Source: an uncultured Flavobacteriaceae bacterium
GTDB lineage: Bacteria; Bacteroidota; Bacteroidia; Flavobacteriales; Flavobacteriaceae
NCBI GenBank assembly: GCA_947500575.1
Contig: CANMSI010000001.1
Coordinates: 1,240,001 to 1,304,000, forward strand
DNA length: 64,000 nt
Reading direction: 5' to 3'
The position numbers were made by a program, and so were the translations under genes. The notes beneath the pieces are model-generated. The model did no database searches. It was given only the letters and a program-made list of their open reading frames with translations, and was not told the origin of the DNA. Positions 1 through 9,249 of this stretch are shown here, one piece after another. The number at the start of each line of letters is the position of its first letter. The stretch's first letter is position 1.

Positions 1-1405
1 GAACTAAGTCTAAGTAACGATGGCCTTCTCCTGTTAATTCCATAATACGCTCTTCAACAATCGCATCAAAAACTTCGCTTTGACTCAACCCTGCTGGAAG
101 ATCTGCAATTTCCGCTCTTTGACGTACTTGATTTATCAAACCTATTGCCGTAGCAGAATTGCCATTGGCATTCTCTGCTTCTGCAAGCATTAATAGTACA
201 TCTGAATAACGAATTAATCTCCAGTTTACACCCGTAGTTTGTCCAAACCCTGGTAAATCTTCTCTGTTCCCTGCAAAAAGGAATGCATATTTACGGGTAA
301 ATAATGCATCCACTCCAGCTACTGCTGCCGCATCTATATCTGGTGCAAAATCTTCTAGAAAAGGACGTCCACCATAGCCTGTTGCTCCTGGATAATCAAA
401 AGCGATGGTCGCATTTCGTCTAACCACATCTCCATTATCTTCGAATGCTTGTAAAATATGAGGATTGATATAATGCCCTCTATCCAGACTTACTGTAGGC
501 GGCGAATAATCTATGTAAAAATTACTTTGAGCACCTGTTTGAGGAACATCGGCACCCCATACAAAATTGTCTTGAGGAGCAAACTGTAATTCGAATACTG
601 ATTCTGCGTTATTTTCATTGGATGTTGTAAAATTCTCCTCGAATTGGGCAGCGGGCAATAAAGAATATACGCCACTGTTTACAACTGTTTGGAAATCTGC
701 TGCAGCTTCGGCATAATTACCTAAGTACAAATGTGTTTTTCCTTTGAGAGACAGGGCGGCACCACTGGTAGGTCTTCCTAAATCGGCCCCAGTCCAAGTT
801 TCAGGTAACATCATTGCAGCTTGTTCTAAATCTGCTATTACTGAATTGAAAACTTCAGTCTGAGTAGATTGGTTAGGGAAGAAGTCTTCATCCGATTTCG
901 GTGTATTCAATACCAAAGGTACATTACCCCAAAAGGCTGCCAAATACCAATTCGCAAAAGCACGCATAAAATATGCCTGTCCTAGTATCTCATTTCTAGC
1001 ACTGCTTCCTGCGGGTAAATTATCATCATTTGCCTCCTCTAGAATTGTATTCGCTCTAAAGATGGTTTGATATAATTGAGGAAACATATCTACGGACCAT
1101 CGGCTTACTCCTGGAACACCTTGTAAGGTAGACAGCGTAGTATTATTTGCAAAAGGAACTACATTAAATGCATCTGAACGTAACATAGGTCCTGTATGCA
1201 CTACTCTTCCCCAGAAAAACACAGCTGTTATTGGATGAACCATCCCGTTTACCGCGACTCTAAAATCAGTTTCATTATTAAAAAAATCTAGTTGCGAAAC
1301 TGTATTAGGATTTGAAATCTCCAGTTGATCTTCATCACAGCTAGTGACAGGCAAAATAGCCGCCAAGAGCGTAATTATGATCATTTTTTTTGTTTTGATT
1401 CTCAT
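1..1405 (-). CDS. SusD/RagB-family nutrient-binding outer-membrane lipoprotein (C-terminus cut by window edge)
   Basis: This is the surface lipoprotein that, in SusCD systems, caps the SusC channel and captures the glycan or peptide substrate. About 468 residues are visible. The chosen ATG gives a short lysine-rich N-region, a hydrophobic stretch and a lipobox ending VTSC at about residue 23, followed by acidic residues (DEDQ) that in Bacteroidota favour surface export. The helical TPR-like body has the typical asparagine-rich and AYFMRAFANW-like segment. The last visible residues, GHRYLDLV, match the conserved C-terminal GHR-x-x-D-L motif of SusD, so only a short tail is missing beyond position 1. 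It lies 32 bp downstream of susC on the same strand and is certainly co-transcribed. The substrate cannot be told from sequence alone. Confidence 0.93.
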   Translation of the reverse strand, partial: MRIKTKKMIIITLLAAILPVTSCDEDQLEISNPNTVSQLDFFNNETDFRVAVNGMVHPITAVFFWGRVVHTGPMLRSDAFNVVPFANNTTLSTLQGVPGVSRWSVDMFPQLYQTIFRANTILEEANDDNLPAGSSARNEILGQAYFMRAFANWYLAAFWGNVPLVLNTPKSDEDFFPNQSTQTEVFNSVIADLEQAAMMLPETWTGADLGRPTSGAALSLKGKTHLYLGNYAEAAADFQTVVNSGVYSLLPAAQFEENFTTSNENNAESVFELQFAPQDNFVWGADVPQTGAQSNFYIDYSPPTVSLDRGHYINPHILQAFEDNGDVVRRNATIAFDYPGATGYGGRPFLEDFAPDIDAAAVAGVDALFTRKYAFLFAGNREDLPGFGQTTGVNWRLIRYSDVLLMLAEAENANGNSATAIGLINQVRQRAEIADLPAGLSQSEVFDAIVEERIMELTGEGHRYLDLV

Positions 1406-1437
1406 TGTGTAATTATTTTCTTTGTTTTCATAACGTT

Positions 1438-4400
1438 TTAAAATGATGCCTGTATTCCCAGGATGAAGGTTCTGGGTCTAGGTTGCGCACGTAAATCTAC
1501 ACCTCTACCAAAAATTGGTGGTGTGTTAACAGGAGCTCCAAAGAATCCACCGCCAGTACCAGAAGGAGTTGAACCTACTTCAGGATCATATCCTGAATAG
1601 CCAGTAATGGTGAAGACATTTTGCATATTGTAAAATATTCTAGCACTATTTACCCAAGGGATATTAATCACCTTTGTTAAATCGTACCCTATTTCCAAAG
1701 ATCTAAGTCTTAGATAAGAACCATCTTCTACGTAAAAATCGGATGGTAACTGATTACCAACATCATTAGGAAGGGAAGCCCTTGGAATATTTGTGTTTTC
1801 GTTCTGACCTAATACAAACGCATCTCTCAAGTACCCAAATTTGTTTCCATCTAGAAAGAAAGTACCTGTAAAACGTGTAGCATTGAAAATCTCATTTCCT
1901 TGAACTCCGTTAAATGCAAGTCCAAAATCCCAATTCTTATAGGTACCATTGAAGGTTAGTCCATAGGTGAAGTCGGGAATTGGATCTCCAATATTACCTC
2001 TGTCATTATTGTCTATAATACCGTTTCCATCTACATCTATTCTCCTAAAATCTCCAGGCTGTAAAATGGCCCTTCTATCAGGATCATTTGCAACTCCAGG
2101 ATCGCTATCGATTTCTGCTTGACTTCTGTAGATGCCATCATTTCTAAATCCAAAAAAGAATCCAACTGGCTCCCCTACTTCAAATCTATTGGGTGTATTT
2201 CCTTCTTCATCTATTGAAGGACCCACTAGTGGATTAGGAAGGTCTGTAAGCTCATTACTAATCGTTGCAAACGCAAAGCCTACATTGAAATCAAAGTCTC
2301 CATCCGAATTGTGATTGTAATTCGCCTGTAATTCAAATCCTGTATTTCTTATGGACGCGGCATTTTGAATAACTGGAGTAGCAGAACCCGTTGTAGAAGG
2401 AACTGAAACAGCCGCCAAAACATCTTCATTATCTCTAACAAAATAATCTGCACTTACCGTCAAATGATTATCAAACATACTTGCATCTGCTCCAAAACTT
2501 AAAGACCTAGCTGTTTCAAATGTAATATTCTCGTCTACTAAAGAGGTGATGGCAAAACCTCCTGCTTCTACATCGTTGAAACTCACATTGGAAGAGACAT
2601 TTAATACGGATTGGAAAACAAAATCCCCAATGTTCTGAGATCCTAGTTCACCATACCCTCCTCTAAATTTTAGAGTGTTTACAATACCGTCTTCTGGCCA
2701 CCAGTCTTCGTTACTTGTAATCCAACCTGCGGAGAACGAAGGAAATACGCCTGTATTGAGTCCATTTTCAGATGAAAATCTTGAAGTGGCATCTCTACGT
2801 AAAATCCCTGTAAAAAGGTATTTATCATCGAACTTATAATTTATTCTACCAAATGTTGAGAACAAACGCGAAAGGAATCTACCCCCTCCTGTATTAAGGA
2901 CTAGATCTGCAAATCCGGCAACATTTGTAATGTTATTAGAAGGAAGTCCTTCTACCTGAACAGCAAGCGAGTTGTTATCTATTTGTTGGCGAGCACCCCC
3001 TATTAATATATCAATATCGTGCTTTCCGAAACTCTTTTTATAGTTGATTGTTGGTTCAACATTGGTAGACAATATTTCACCACGAACTTCCGTAAGGTCG
3101 TTGAGCTCATTCAAATTGACTTGCTGATCCGTTGGACTTAGATTAAATGTTGGTCTAAAAAAGTTTCCATAGGTATTTCTATAGTCTACACCATAATTGA
3201 TTCCTACGGTAAGTCCTTCAATCACTTCATACTTTACGTTTAAGTTTCCAAGTACATTTCGTTGTGTAGTATTGTCTTCTACTAATTGCGCTAATGCAAA
3301 GTTATTGGTACCACCAGAACCATCAAACAAGTTAGAATCTATAGCTTCAGATGTTCCCACCACTGGAGCAGTGAACGTATTATTTCCAAAAAATGGGTTC
3401 TGGGTAAAGTCGCGCTGGTTGTATGTAAAAGATTCTTCTACCACAAACTTTCCAAAATTAAAGCGACTATTTAAACGTGTATTAATACGTTGAAAATCAC
3501 TACTAATAACTACTGCTTCTTCATTGTAATAATTGGCGGAGAAAAAGTAAGATGAGTTTTCACCTCCTCCAGAAACATTAAATCCGTAATCCTCAATTAT
3601 TCCAGAGTTAAGTGATAAATCTTGAAAATCATTATTAATTCCAGGATCAACAATATTTCCAGGAAGCCCTTCATTGATACTACGTTGATTTAAAAAAGCG
3701 ATAAATTCTGGGCCATTCAATAAATCGATGGTGTTTCCAACTGTATTTACTCCAGATCGAATATCTACTGTTACCTTAGGAGCCGAATTTACAGAGCCTC
3801 TATTTGTTGAAACAATAATTACCCCATTGGCAGCTCTTGTTCCATAGATAGCAGAGGATGTGGCATCCTTTAAAACTTGAATATCAATAATGTCCTTCGG
3901 ATTTAGGAAGGTAATATCATCTACAACGGTACCATCTACCACATATAAAGGAAATGTATTTGTTAAAGAACTAATTCCCCTAACAATAACATTTGTAGCC
4001 GCTGCTGGTTCACCACCTGAGCTCTCTATTTGTACACCCGCCAATCTACCTTGAAGTGCATTGGTAGGATCGGCACTAACAATTTGTTTGATTTCGCGTT
4101 GTTTAATTTGAGAGATAGCTCCAGTAATATCCACTTTTGCCTGTGATCCAAAACCAACAATAACCACTTCATTCAGTGCCTCTGCATCTGGAACTAGTGT
4201 AATACTAATTGTTGATTGCCCATTAATAGGGATTTCTTGGGTTGCGTAACCAATGTAGCTAAAGACAAGGACGCCGTCACTTGCCACATCGCTAATAGCG
4301 TAGTTACCGTCAAAATCGGTAGTAACACCATTTGTAGTTCCTTTTTCTACGATGTTTACCCCAGGTAAGGGGCCATCTACATCAGAAACTGTACCTGTAA

Positions 4401-4482
4401 CCGATATGGTTTGTGCTGCTGCGCCTAAAGTGAAAAAGGCAAACACAAACCCCATAAGTTGCTTTAGTGTTCTTTTGTTCAT
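1438..4482 (-). CDS. SusC/RagA-family TonB-dependent outer-membrane receptor
   Basis: This is the outer-membrane importer partner of the SusD protein, powered by TonB-ExbBD. It has 1014 residues, normal for SusC. A Sec signal peptide ends at GAAAQ (about residue 24). A carboxypeptidase-D regulatory-like domain follows (about 27-105) with the G-x-Y-x-I-x-V-style repeat and the FSYIGYATQEI segment that precedes the TonB box in this family. The TonB-box region reads EVVIVGFGSQ at about 105-115. The plug domain (about 115-240) holds the SusC signature VRGISS, PLYVVDG and SSAIYGTRAANGVI. The rest is a 22-strand-type barrel ending in aromatic-rich FILGIQASF. A promoter-like element lies about 92 bp upstream and a GntR regulator is divergently spaced behind it. 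The substrate is unknown; the neighbouring regulator hints at a sugar. Confidence 0.96.
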   Translation of the reverse strand: MNKRTLKQLMGFVFAFFTLGAAAQTISVTGTVSDVDGPLPGVNIVEKGTTNGVTTDFDGNYAISDVASDGVLVFSYIGYATQEIPINGQSTISITLVPDAEALNEVVIVGFGSQAKVDITGAISQIKQREIKQIVSADPTNALQGRLAGVQIESSGGEPAAATNVIVRGISSLTNTFPLYVVDGTVVDDITFLNPKDIIDIQVLKDATSSAIYGTRAANGVIIVSTNRGSVNSAPKVTVDIRSGVNTVGNTIDLLNGPEFIAFLNQRSINEGLPGNIVDPGINNDFQDLSLNSGIIEDYGFNVSGGGENSSYFFSANYYNEEAVVISSDFQRINTRLNSRFNFGKFVVEESFTYNQRDFTQNPFFGNNTFTAPVVGTSEAIDSNLFDGSGGTNNFALAQLVEDNTTQRNVLGNLNVKYEVIEGLTVGINYGVDYRNTYGNFFRPTFNLSPTDQQVNLNELNDLTEVRGEILSTNVEPTINYKKSFGKHDIDILIGGARQQIDNNSLAVQVEGLPSNNITNVAGFADLVLNTGGGRFLSRLFSTFGRINYKFDDKYLFTGILRRDATSRFSSENGLNTGVFPSFSAGWITSNEDWWPEDGIVNTLKFRGGYGELGSQNIGDFVFQSVLNVSSNVSFNDVEAGGFAITSLVDENITFETARSLSFGADASMFDNHLTVSADYFVRDNEDVLAAVSVPSTTGSATPVIQNAASIRNTGFELQANYNHNSDGDFDFNVGFAFATISNELTDLPNPLVGPSIDEEGNTPNRFEVGEPVGFFFGFRNDGIYRSQAEIDSDPGVANDPDRRAILQPGDFRRIDVDGNGIIDNNDRGNIGDPIPDFTYGLTFNGTYKNWDFGLAFNGVQGNEIFNATRFTGTFFLDGNKFGYLRDAFVLGQNENTNIPRASLPNDVGNQLPSDFYVEDGSYLRLRSLEIGYDLTKVINIPWVNSARIFYNMQNVFTITGYSGYDPEVGSTPSGTGGGFFGAPVNTPPIFGRGVDLRAQPRPRTFILGIQASF

Positions 4483-4573
4483 AGGGTTTAATTAAGATTG
4501 ATTATTAGTTTTCATAGTGTTTGCAGCATATGTGATGCATATTTCCTATGCTATGATACTCTATGCTACTAAA

Positions 4574-4602
4574 CAAATGTAAAGGAAATATTAACAAATC
4601 AA
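4574..4602 (-). promoter_or_regulatory. Putative Bacteroidota-type promoter for susC-susD
   Basis: On the minus strand, TACATTTG at 4581-4574 fits the -7 consensus TAnnTTTG. A TTG at 4602-4600 lies 18 bp upstream as the -33 element. Transcription would start near 4569, leaving an 85-90 nt leader before the susC ATG. The leader contains two CTATGCTA copies (4546-4553 and 4561-4568) and an ATGCATAT-rich stretch (4526-4542), which could be regulator sites. Confidence 0.5.
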
Positions 4603-4701
4603 AAATATATCTTAAATAAAATATCTATTTGACAAAAAAATACCTAATATTCTATTGAGTTCTTATTTTGAAAGAAATGGATTACTTGTGTGGTTCGAAG
4701 C

Positions 4702-5715
4702 TTAGAGAGAATTACGCTTAATCAAATTAAAGGGCATAATTTCTTGGGTGAGTCCACCCTGTTTTATGTGCTTCGCCGCTTTTTTAGCCATGGCATTAAA
4801 GTCGGTAGAGATGGTAGTGATCCCTCCAAAAACAATTTGTTTTGCCACATGATCATTGTGAGATAGAATCCCTATATCCTTGCCAACCACATATTCTTTA
4901 TTTCGACAATCGCGAAGTACTTCCCAAAGGTTGGTATCGCTGATAAAAAAATAGAGGGTGCCTTTTTTAGCAGAACCAGGTTTATAGGTCTTTCTTATGG
5001 AACCTTCTACCTTGTAATCCTTTAAGAAGCGTTCAAAGGCAGAGCGTATTCCTTGTGGGTAATCCCGATCATCATTGAAGAAAAGTTCAAACTTTTTAAA
5101 ATTCCTGATAGCAGGGAGCAGTTCTTCCAATTTGGCATAAGTAGTTTCCTCAAATTCCTGCGAAATATAAGAGTACTCCGCCTTTAATGGAAGGTATCTA
5201 TCTATAATGAGTAGTTTCTGAGGAGGAATACTTTCTAAAAGCGGTTGTATTTGCGGGTTTGGAATGGGAGCTACTACATACATTCCATATTTGCCTCGGA
5301 TGTTGGTGAAAATAGTTTCAAAAATAGCGGTATTGTTGTGATGAAAAAATACATCTATCTGAAAGCGCTTGCCTAGCTCTTTTCTAAAGGTATTGTAGAA
5401 TTCTTCCTGAAAACGTTGAAAAGAAAAAAGCAGCAATGCTATTTTTAAGGTTACTTTGGTTTCTTGACTAATAATAAAATAGCCTTTCAATTTTTTAGAC
5501 TCTATAAGACCTCTTTCCTTGAGTTCTTCGTAGGCCTTGACAATAGTTTTACGCGCATATCCCAATTCCGCAACCATGTTGTTTATGGAAGGCAATTGAT
5601 CGCCTGTTACCAAAATACCATCGTCAATTGCCTCTATAACACCCAGCACTAATTGCTCGTGTTTGGATAAGGTATTTACTGTACTAAGGTTGTTAATCTT
5701 GTCAAATAACGTCAT
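4702..5715 (-). CDS. GntR-family transcriptional regulator with periplasmic-binding-protein-like sensor domain
   Basis: A DNA-binding regulator of 337 residues. The N-terminal 75 residues form a GntR winged helix, seen in DQLPSINNMVAELGYARKT and the following YEELKERGLIESKKLKGYFI. Residues from about 85 onward form a LacI/ribose-binding-like effector domain (KIALLLFSFQRFQEEFY at the start, DIGILSHNDHVAKQIVFGGITTI near the end). This architecture is common in Bacteroidota for regulators of sugar catabolism, and the domain would bind a small sugar ligand. It lies 219 bp upstream of susC in the same orientation, so it plausibly controls the SusCD pair. The effector cannot be named from the sequence. 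Confidence 0.88.
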   Translation of the reverse strand: MTLFDKINNLSTVNTLSKHEQLVLGVIEAIDDGILVTGDQLPSINNMVAELGYARKTIVKAYEELKERGLIESKKLKGYFIISQETKVTLKIALLLFSFQRFQEEFYNTFRKELGKRFQIDVFFHHNNTAIFETIFTNIRGKYGMYVVAPIPNPQIQPLLESIPPQKLLIIDRYLPLKAEYSYISQEFEETTYAKLEELLPAIRNFKKFELFFNDDRDYPQGIRSAFERFLKDYKVEGSIRKTYKPGSAKKGTLYFFISDTNLWEVLRDCRNKEYVVGKDIGILSHNDHVAKQIVFGGITTISTDFNAMAKKAAKHIKQGGLTQEIMPFNLIKRNSL

Positions 5716-6165
5716 GCAAATCTTTGGTACGGTGATAGAAAATTAAAGAGAATGGGGTTGCGACTGTAATATTACAAAAAAAATAATGTATCGGTTTTTT
5801 GGGGTTATTCTTAAAAGCCCTACCCTCAACTTTTGCTGAAGGTGGCTCCCTATTGTTACAACGGTGTAGAGGCATCCTAGATACCGCGGTAGAAATCGAA
5901 GAAACGTTTTAGTCACAACTCTGGTTGAACCCTCCGCTACCAGCATATAATGGGAAGCTAAAGGGTAAACACCCCTATAAACCTGGTCCATGCTCCTTTT
6001 ATTTTTCAGGTGAAAAACTATCAATTCTTAGGCGTTCAACTCTCCAAATAATACTTCTTTCTTAACAACTTTGCGGCAATCATTTCGAAATGTAAATAGT
6101 AACCAAATGGCGGAAACCGAAAAGCCACTTATGTAATAGAGTAGGTAATTTGATTAATAGAAATT
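5716..6165. other. 450-bp intergenic stretch without a convincing gene
   Basis: Lies between the gntR start and the glycine-zipper protein gene. A 93-codon minus-strand open frame (5743-6024) runs through it. Its predicted product is rich in Arg, Val and Leu with no recognisable domain, signal or membrane pattern, and codon use is unlike the neighbours, so I do not call it a gene. GC content is locally higher at 5820-6000 than in the flanks, so a remnant of a lost element is possible. No tRNA or hairpin terminator was seen. Confidence 0.4.
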
Positions 6166-7023
6166 ATGAAAATTAGAATAGCAATTATTGCTTTGTTCAC
6201 ATTGACCGTTACAAATGCTTTTGGTATGAACAGTTCATTAACCGAACCTCAGCTTGATACCCTAAATATCAAATGCAATATCCTGAACCAACCCACGAAT
6301 TCCTCTCCTGTATTTCTTTATAAAGAAAAATGGTGGAAGAAAGCTCTTAAAATAGTTGGCAAAGACCTTGCAGGGGGTCTTGCAGGGTTTGTTACTGGAA
6401 GTGTAACTCCCGGTCTAGGGAATGGTGTTGGCTTAATTGTTGGTGGAGCTGCTTCTTCGATACAGGCTGCTGGAGGAGTTTTAAATCCCGGTTCAGACTC
6501 TGGTAATTCAGTAAAAAATACAAACAATAAATACGATTTTGCTGGGGAACTACATATTAAAATATTAACAATAGGATTGGATGAAAAAAATGAAAAGAGT
6601 TTAAGACCAAAAGGGCAATTAAATCATACAGCATTTTTACAATTTGCTAGAGAACTACTTATTCATAATGATGTGTATACTGAAAAAGATCTAAGTACTT
6701 ATGGAATTAAGGAACTATCCAATGACTTGCAATTTGTTCTAGAAACTGACAATTTAAGCTTAGTTGAACTTTCTGAAAAACTTTCCAAAGCAGGCAGAAT
6801 AACAGATAGAGAAAGTGCCATTTTAGAACTCTACTTTAGTGAAATGAATACGATAAATTCAATAAACTCATTCAAGCAATTCGTTAAATTTTCAATAGAA
6901 CTAGAAAATGTTATTTCAGATTCTAATTTTCCTGAGTCTTCAAAACAGTTGCTTTTATCCATGTGCGCTACTACAAGACACGATTTGAATTTTTGGATAC
7001 AAAATGGGCACCTATTAAAATAG
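6166..7023 (+). CDS. Exported protein of unknown function with a glycine-zipper segment
   Basis: I do not recognise the whole protein (285 residues). A Sec signal peptide covers about residues 1-20 (ALFTLTVTNAFG). Residues about 61-105 form a glycine- and alanine-rich segment with small residues every third or fourth position (KDLAGGLAGFVTG, then GNGVGLIVGGAASS), preceded by KEKWWKKALKIVG. This composition resembles membrane-inserting glycine zippers and bacteriocin-like segments found in small Bacteroidota exported proteins. The remaining 180 residues are polar and probably alpha-helical, with no known motif. The ATG is followed directly by a Lys-rich signal N-region, supporting this start. 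A strong hairpin terminator follows 57 bp after the stop, so it is probably monocistronic. Confidence 0.75.
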   Translation: MKIRIAIIALFTLTVTNAFGMNSSLTEPQLDTLNIKCNILNQPTNSSPVFLYKEKWWKKALKIVGKDLAGGLAGFVTGSVTPGLGNGVGLIVGGAASSIQAAGGVLNPGSDSGNSVKNTNNKYDFAGELHIKILTIGLDEKNEKSLRPKGQLNHTAFLQFARELLIHNDVYTEKDLSTYGIKELSNDLQFVLETDNLSLVELSEKLSKAGRITDRESAILELYFSEMNTINSINSFKQFVKFSIELENVISDSNFPESSKQLLLSMCATTRHDLNFWIQNGHLLK

Positions 7024-7080
7024 AAATTATTACTTGATCGCCCTAGTATATGATTAAGGACAAACCTAAAAAATGAAAAT

Positions 7081-7110
7081 AAAAACCACAGCCATACTGC
7101 TGTGGTTTTT
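7081..7110 (+). terminator. Rho-independent terminator after the glycine-zipper protein gene
   Basis: A perfect 12-bp inverted repeat (AAAAACCACAGC / GCTGTGGTTTTT) around a 6-base loop, with U-runs on both strands. It can end both the plus-strand gene at 6166 and the minus-strand ssb at 7164. Confidence 0.85.
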
Positions 7111-7163
7111 ATTGATATATAGTCCGTCATCCATAGATAGGTACATTTTAGATATTACAAATT

Positions 7164-7499
7164 TTACCCCTTTCCCAATAATAAAAGCTCATTGCATTTT
7201 ACTTCGGTGACATATCTCTTTTCCCCTTCTTTGGTTTCATAAGAGCGGTTGACGAGTTTACCTTCCAAGGCAATCTCTTTGCCTTTGATCAAATAATTCT
7301 CAACCAATTCTGCCGTTTTACCCCAGGCGACTACATTATGCCATTGGGTATCTGTAACCTTTTCGCCCTCTGTATTCTTATAGGTCTCATTGGTGGCAAT
7401 GGAAAACTTAGCGAGCTTGCTCCCATTGTCTAGGTTTACAATTTCTGGGTCTTTGCCCAGGTGTCCAATCAACTGTACTTTGTTTCTAAGTGCATTCAT
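7164..7499 (-). CDS. ssb: Single-stranded DNA-binding protein, short form
   Basis: An OB-fold protein that coats single-stranded DNA. The 111 residues cover the complete SSB core: NKVQLIGHLGKDPEI at the N-terminus, KFSIATNETY, WHNVVAWGKTAE and the GKLVNRSYET segment. It stops right after the OB fold (LLLLGKG) and lacks the disordered linker and acidic DDDIPF-type C-terminal tail that standard housekeeping SSBs use to recruit repair and replication enzymes. It is therefore probably an accessory SSB paralog with a full-length copy elsewhere in the genome. It is transcribed alone toward a shared terminator. Confidence 0.93.
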   Translation of the reverse strand: MNALRNKVQLIGHLGKDPEIVNLDNGSKLAKFSIATNETYKNTEGEKVTDTQWHNVVAWGKTAELVENYLIKGKEIALEGKLVNRSYETKEGEKRYVTEVKCNELLLLGKG

Positions 7500-7558
7500 T
7501 TTAATAAAATTTTACGGTTTAACAGTTCATACGATCGAGTACTATTACTTCGACATTA

Positions 7559-7566
7559 CAAAGCTA
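7559..7566 (-). promoter_or_regulatory. Putative -7 promoter element for ssb
   Basis: On the minus strand TAGCTTTG matches the TAnnTTTG consensus, about 60 bp upstream of the ssb ATG. No clear -33 TTG is present at the right distance. Upstream (about 7609-7632) are three spaced copies of CGTTTG, of unknown meaning. Confidence 0.4.
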
Positions 7567-7780
7567 AAACCGCAAAAGCCGAAGATTCGGTTGGGAAATA
7601 ATTACTTTCGTTTGTAAACGTTTGTAGTCGTTTGACACCGACTAAGTTCCCCATTTAAAGGGCATCTACACCTCATCTAAATATACATTATATGGCCTCC
7701 AAAAAATACCATCAATTTTCTCTTGAAATCCAAACCGTCATCTGCCATTGTAATATCTTTGATGTTCATCTAGAATTGCC

Positions 7781-8419
7781 ATGACAAAAAGAGCCATAGA
7801 TCATCTTGTATATGCTGTTTCTAATTTAGAAGAAGCGGTTTTGGAATTGGAAGAAGTCTTAGGTGTAAAAGCCGTTTTGGGAGGACACCATCCCACCCAA
7901 GGCACAAAAAATGCATTAATTAAGCTACAGGGAAGTTATTATTTGGAACTTTTGGCGACAGATGACACAAATACCCTTATTGCGCCACCAAGGTGGATGG
8001 GGGTAGATATGCTAACTAAGAATCAGATTACGCGATGGAGCCTTAGAGCAGATCATTGTCTTGCAACAGATAGCACCCTTGTTAGAGCATATGATAATGC
8101 CATGGGTACCGTTGCAGGAGGATCTCGAAAAACAACGGATGGTACACTTTTAAAATGGGAATTGGTCTTACCACTGCCAAGTCCAGAAGTAGAAGTAGTA
8201 CCCTTTATGATTGATTGGAGTACATCCGAAAAGCATCCATCGCAAATGCTCCCGGAGACGGATTGTAAGCTTGTAAAACTATATGCTACACATCCAAATC
8301 CGGAGCCTTATGAACAGCTATTTGAGCAATTAGGTATTCGTGATTTTGTTATTACAAAAGACAAGGACGTACGCTTAAAAGCCATTATTAAAAGTCCGAA
8401 AGGGCTGATTGAATTATAA
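7781..8419 (+). CDS. VOC-superfamily (glyoxalase-like) protein
   Basis: A 212-residue cytoplasmic protein. It opens with IDHLVYAVSNLEEAVLELEEVLG, the beta-alpha signature of vicinal oxygen chelate domains, and carries the GGHHPTQGTKNALIKL and YLELLA segments typical of the glyoxalase-like family (Pfam Glyoxalase_3). The C-terminal half, with a second degenerate module, ends KAIIKSPKGLIEL. His and Glu metal-ligand candidates are present (H8, E56 region), but the substrate is unknown. A -7-like TATCTTTG lies at 7754-7761, just upstream. The next gene starts 27 bp after the stop, suggesting one transcript with the lipoprotein and def. Confidence 0.8.
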   Translation: MTKRAIDHLVYAVSNLEEAVLELEEVLGVKAVLGGHHPTQGTKNALIKLQGSYYLELLATDDTNTLIAPPRWMGVDMLTKNQITRWSLRADHCLATDSTLVRAYDNAMGTVAGGSRKTTDGTLLKWELVLPLPSPEVEVVPFMIDWSTSEKHPSQMLPETDCKLVKLYATHPNPEPYEQLFEQLGIRDFVITKDKDVRLKAIIKSPKGLIEL

Positions 8420-8446
8420 AACAACAACACAATAAAAAACAACTGC

Positions 8447-9247
8447 ATGCATTTTAGATTACCAGTGCTATTAGGCACCATCGCTTTCATAGTTACTTCT
8501 TGCAATACGCAACAAAAAAAGGAAGCTTCCTTAATCAAGGCAGCCCCAGAATTGGAAACTCCTGTAGTTCAAAAATTATCGGATGCAGAGCGCATATTAG
8601 CAGCTACCTATAAGGCACATGGTGGGGATTTGTATTCTACTGCAGCTTACTCTTTTACTTTTAGAAAAAAGGAGTATAACTTTGTGAATAAGGGGTATCA
8701 ATTTAGATACGAAGTAAACTACGAAGAAAAGGGAACACAGATTACCAACGTACTAGAAAATGGTACGCTGACAGGCTTTGAAAATGGAAAAGAAGTGCGT
8801 CTTACTCAAAAAGACATAGATAAGTATACGGAGGCCTTAAATTCTGTGATCTATTTTGCCACATTACCTCATAAATTAAACGATAAGGCGGTGAACAAAG
8901 CCTATAAAGGCACTACCAAAATTAAAGGAGTATCCTATGACATTTTGGAGATCATGTTTGAGCAAGAAGGTGGCGGGAAAGATTTTGATGATGAATTTCA
9001 TTATTGGATTAACCAAGAAACACATATCATAGATTATATCGCGTACAATTATACGGTGAATGAGGGTGGTGTCCGGTTTAGAGTAGCCTTCAACCCTAGA
9101 AAAGTAGGCGGTATACATTTCCAAGATTATGTAAATTACAAAGCCCCTTTAGGTACTCCCTTAAAGGACTTACCATCCATGTATGAAAATGGTACTTTAG
9201 AAGAAATGTCCAAAATTAAAACGGAAGATATTAAAATAAAATACTAA
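8447..9247 (+). CDS. Uncharacterised lipoprotein (possibly the DUF6503-type family)
   Basis: 266 residues with a lipoprotein signal: hydrophobic LLGTIAFIVTS then the lipid-anchored Cys at about residue 19 (TSCNTQQKK). After a short linker, DAERILAATYKAHGGDLYSTA and FTFRKKEYNFVNKGYQFRYEV start a beta-rich domain. The pattern (Ala-x-x-His-Gly-Gly, then an alternating aromatic strand) recalls flavobacterial periplasmic lipoproteins labelled DUF6503; this is from memory and uncertain. No catalytic motif is evident. It lies 27 bp after the VOC gene and its stop is two bases before def, so it is co-transcribed with both. Confidence 0.65.
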   Translation: MHFRLPVLLGTIAFIVTSCNTQQKKEASLIKAAPELETPVVQKLSDAERILAATYKAHGGDLYSTAAYSFTFRKKEYNFVNKGYQFRYEVNYEEKGTQITNVLENGTLTGFENGKEVRLTQKDIDKYTEALNSVIYFATLPHKLNDKAVNKAYKGTTKIKGVSYDILEIMFEQEGGGKDFDDEFHYWINQETHIIDYIAYNYTVNEGGVRFRVAFNPRKVGGIHFQDYVNYKAPLGTPLKDLPSMYENGTLEEMSKIKTEDIKIKY

Positions 9248-9249
9248 CC

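Noticed and set aside
5743-6024. 93-codon minus-strand open frame before the glycine-zipper gene
   Set aside because: No recognisable domain, signal or membrane pattern and atypical composition; most likely chance.
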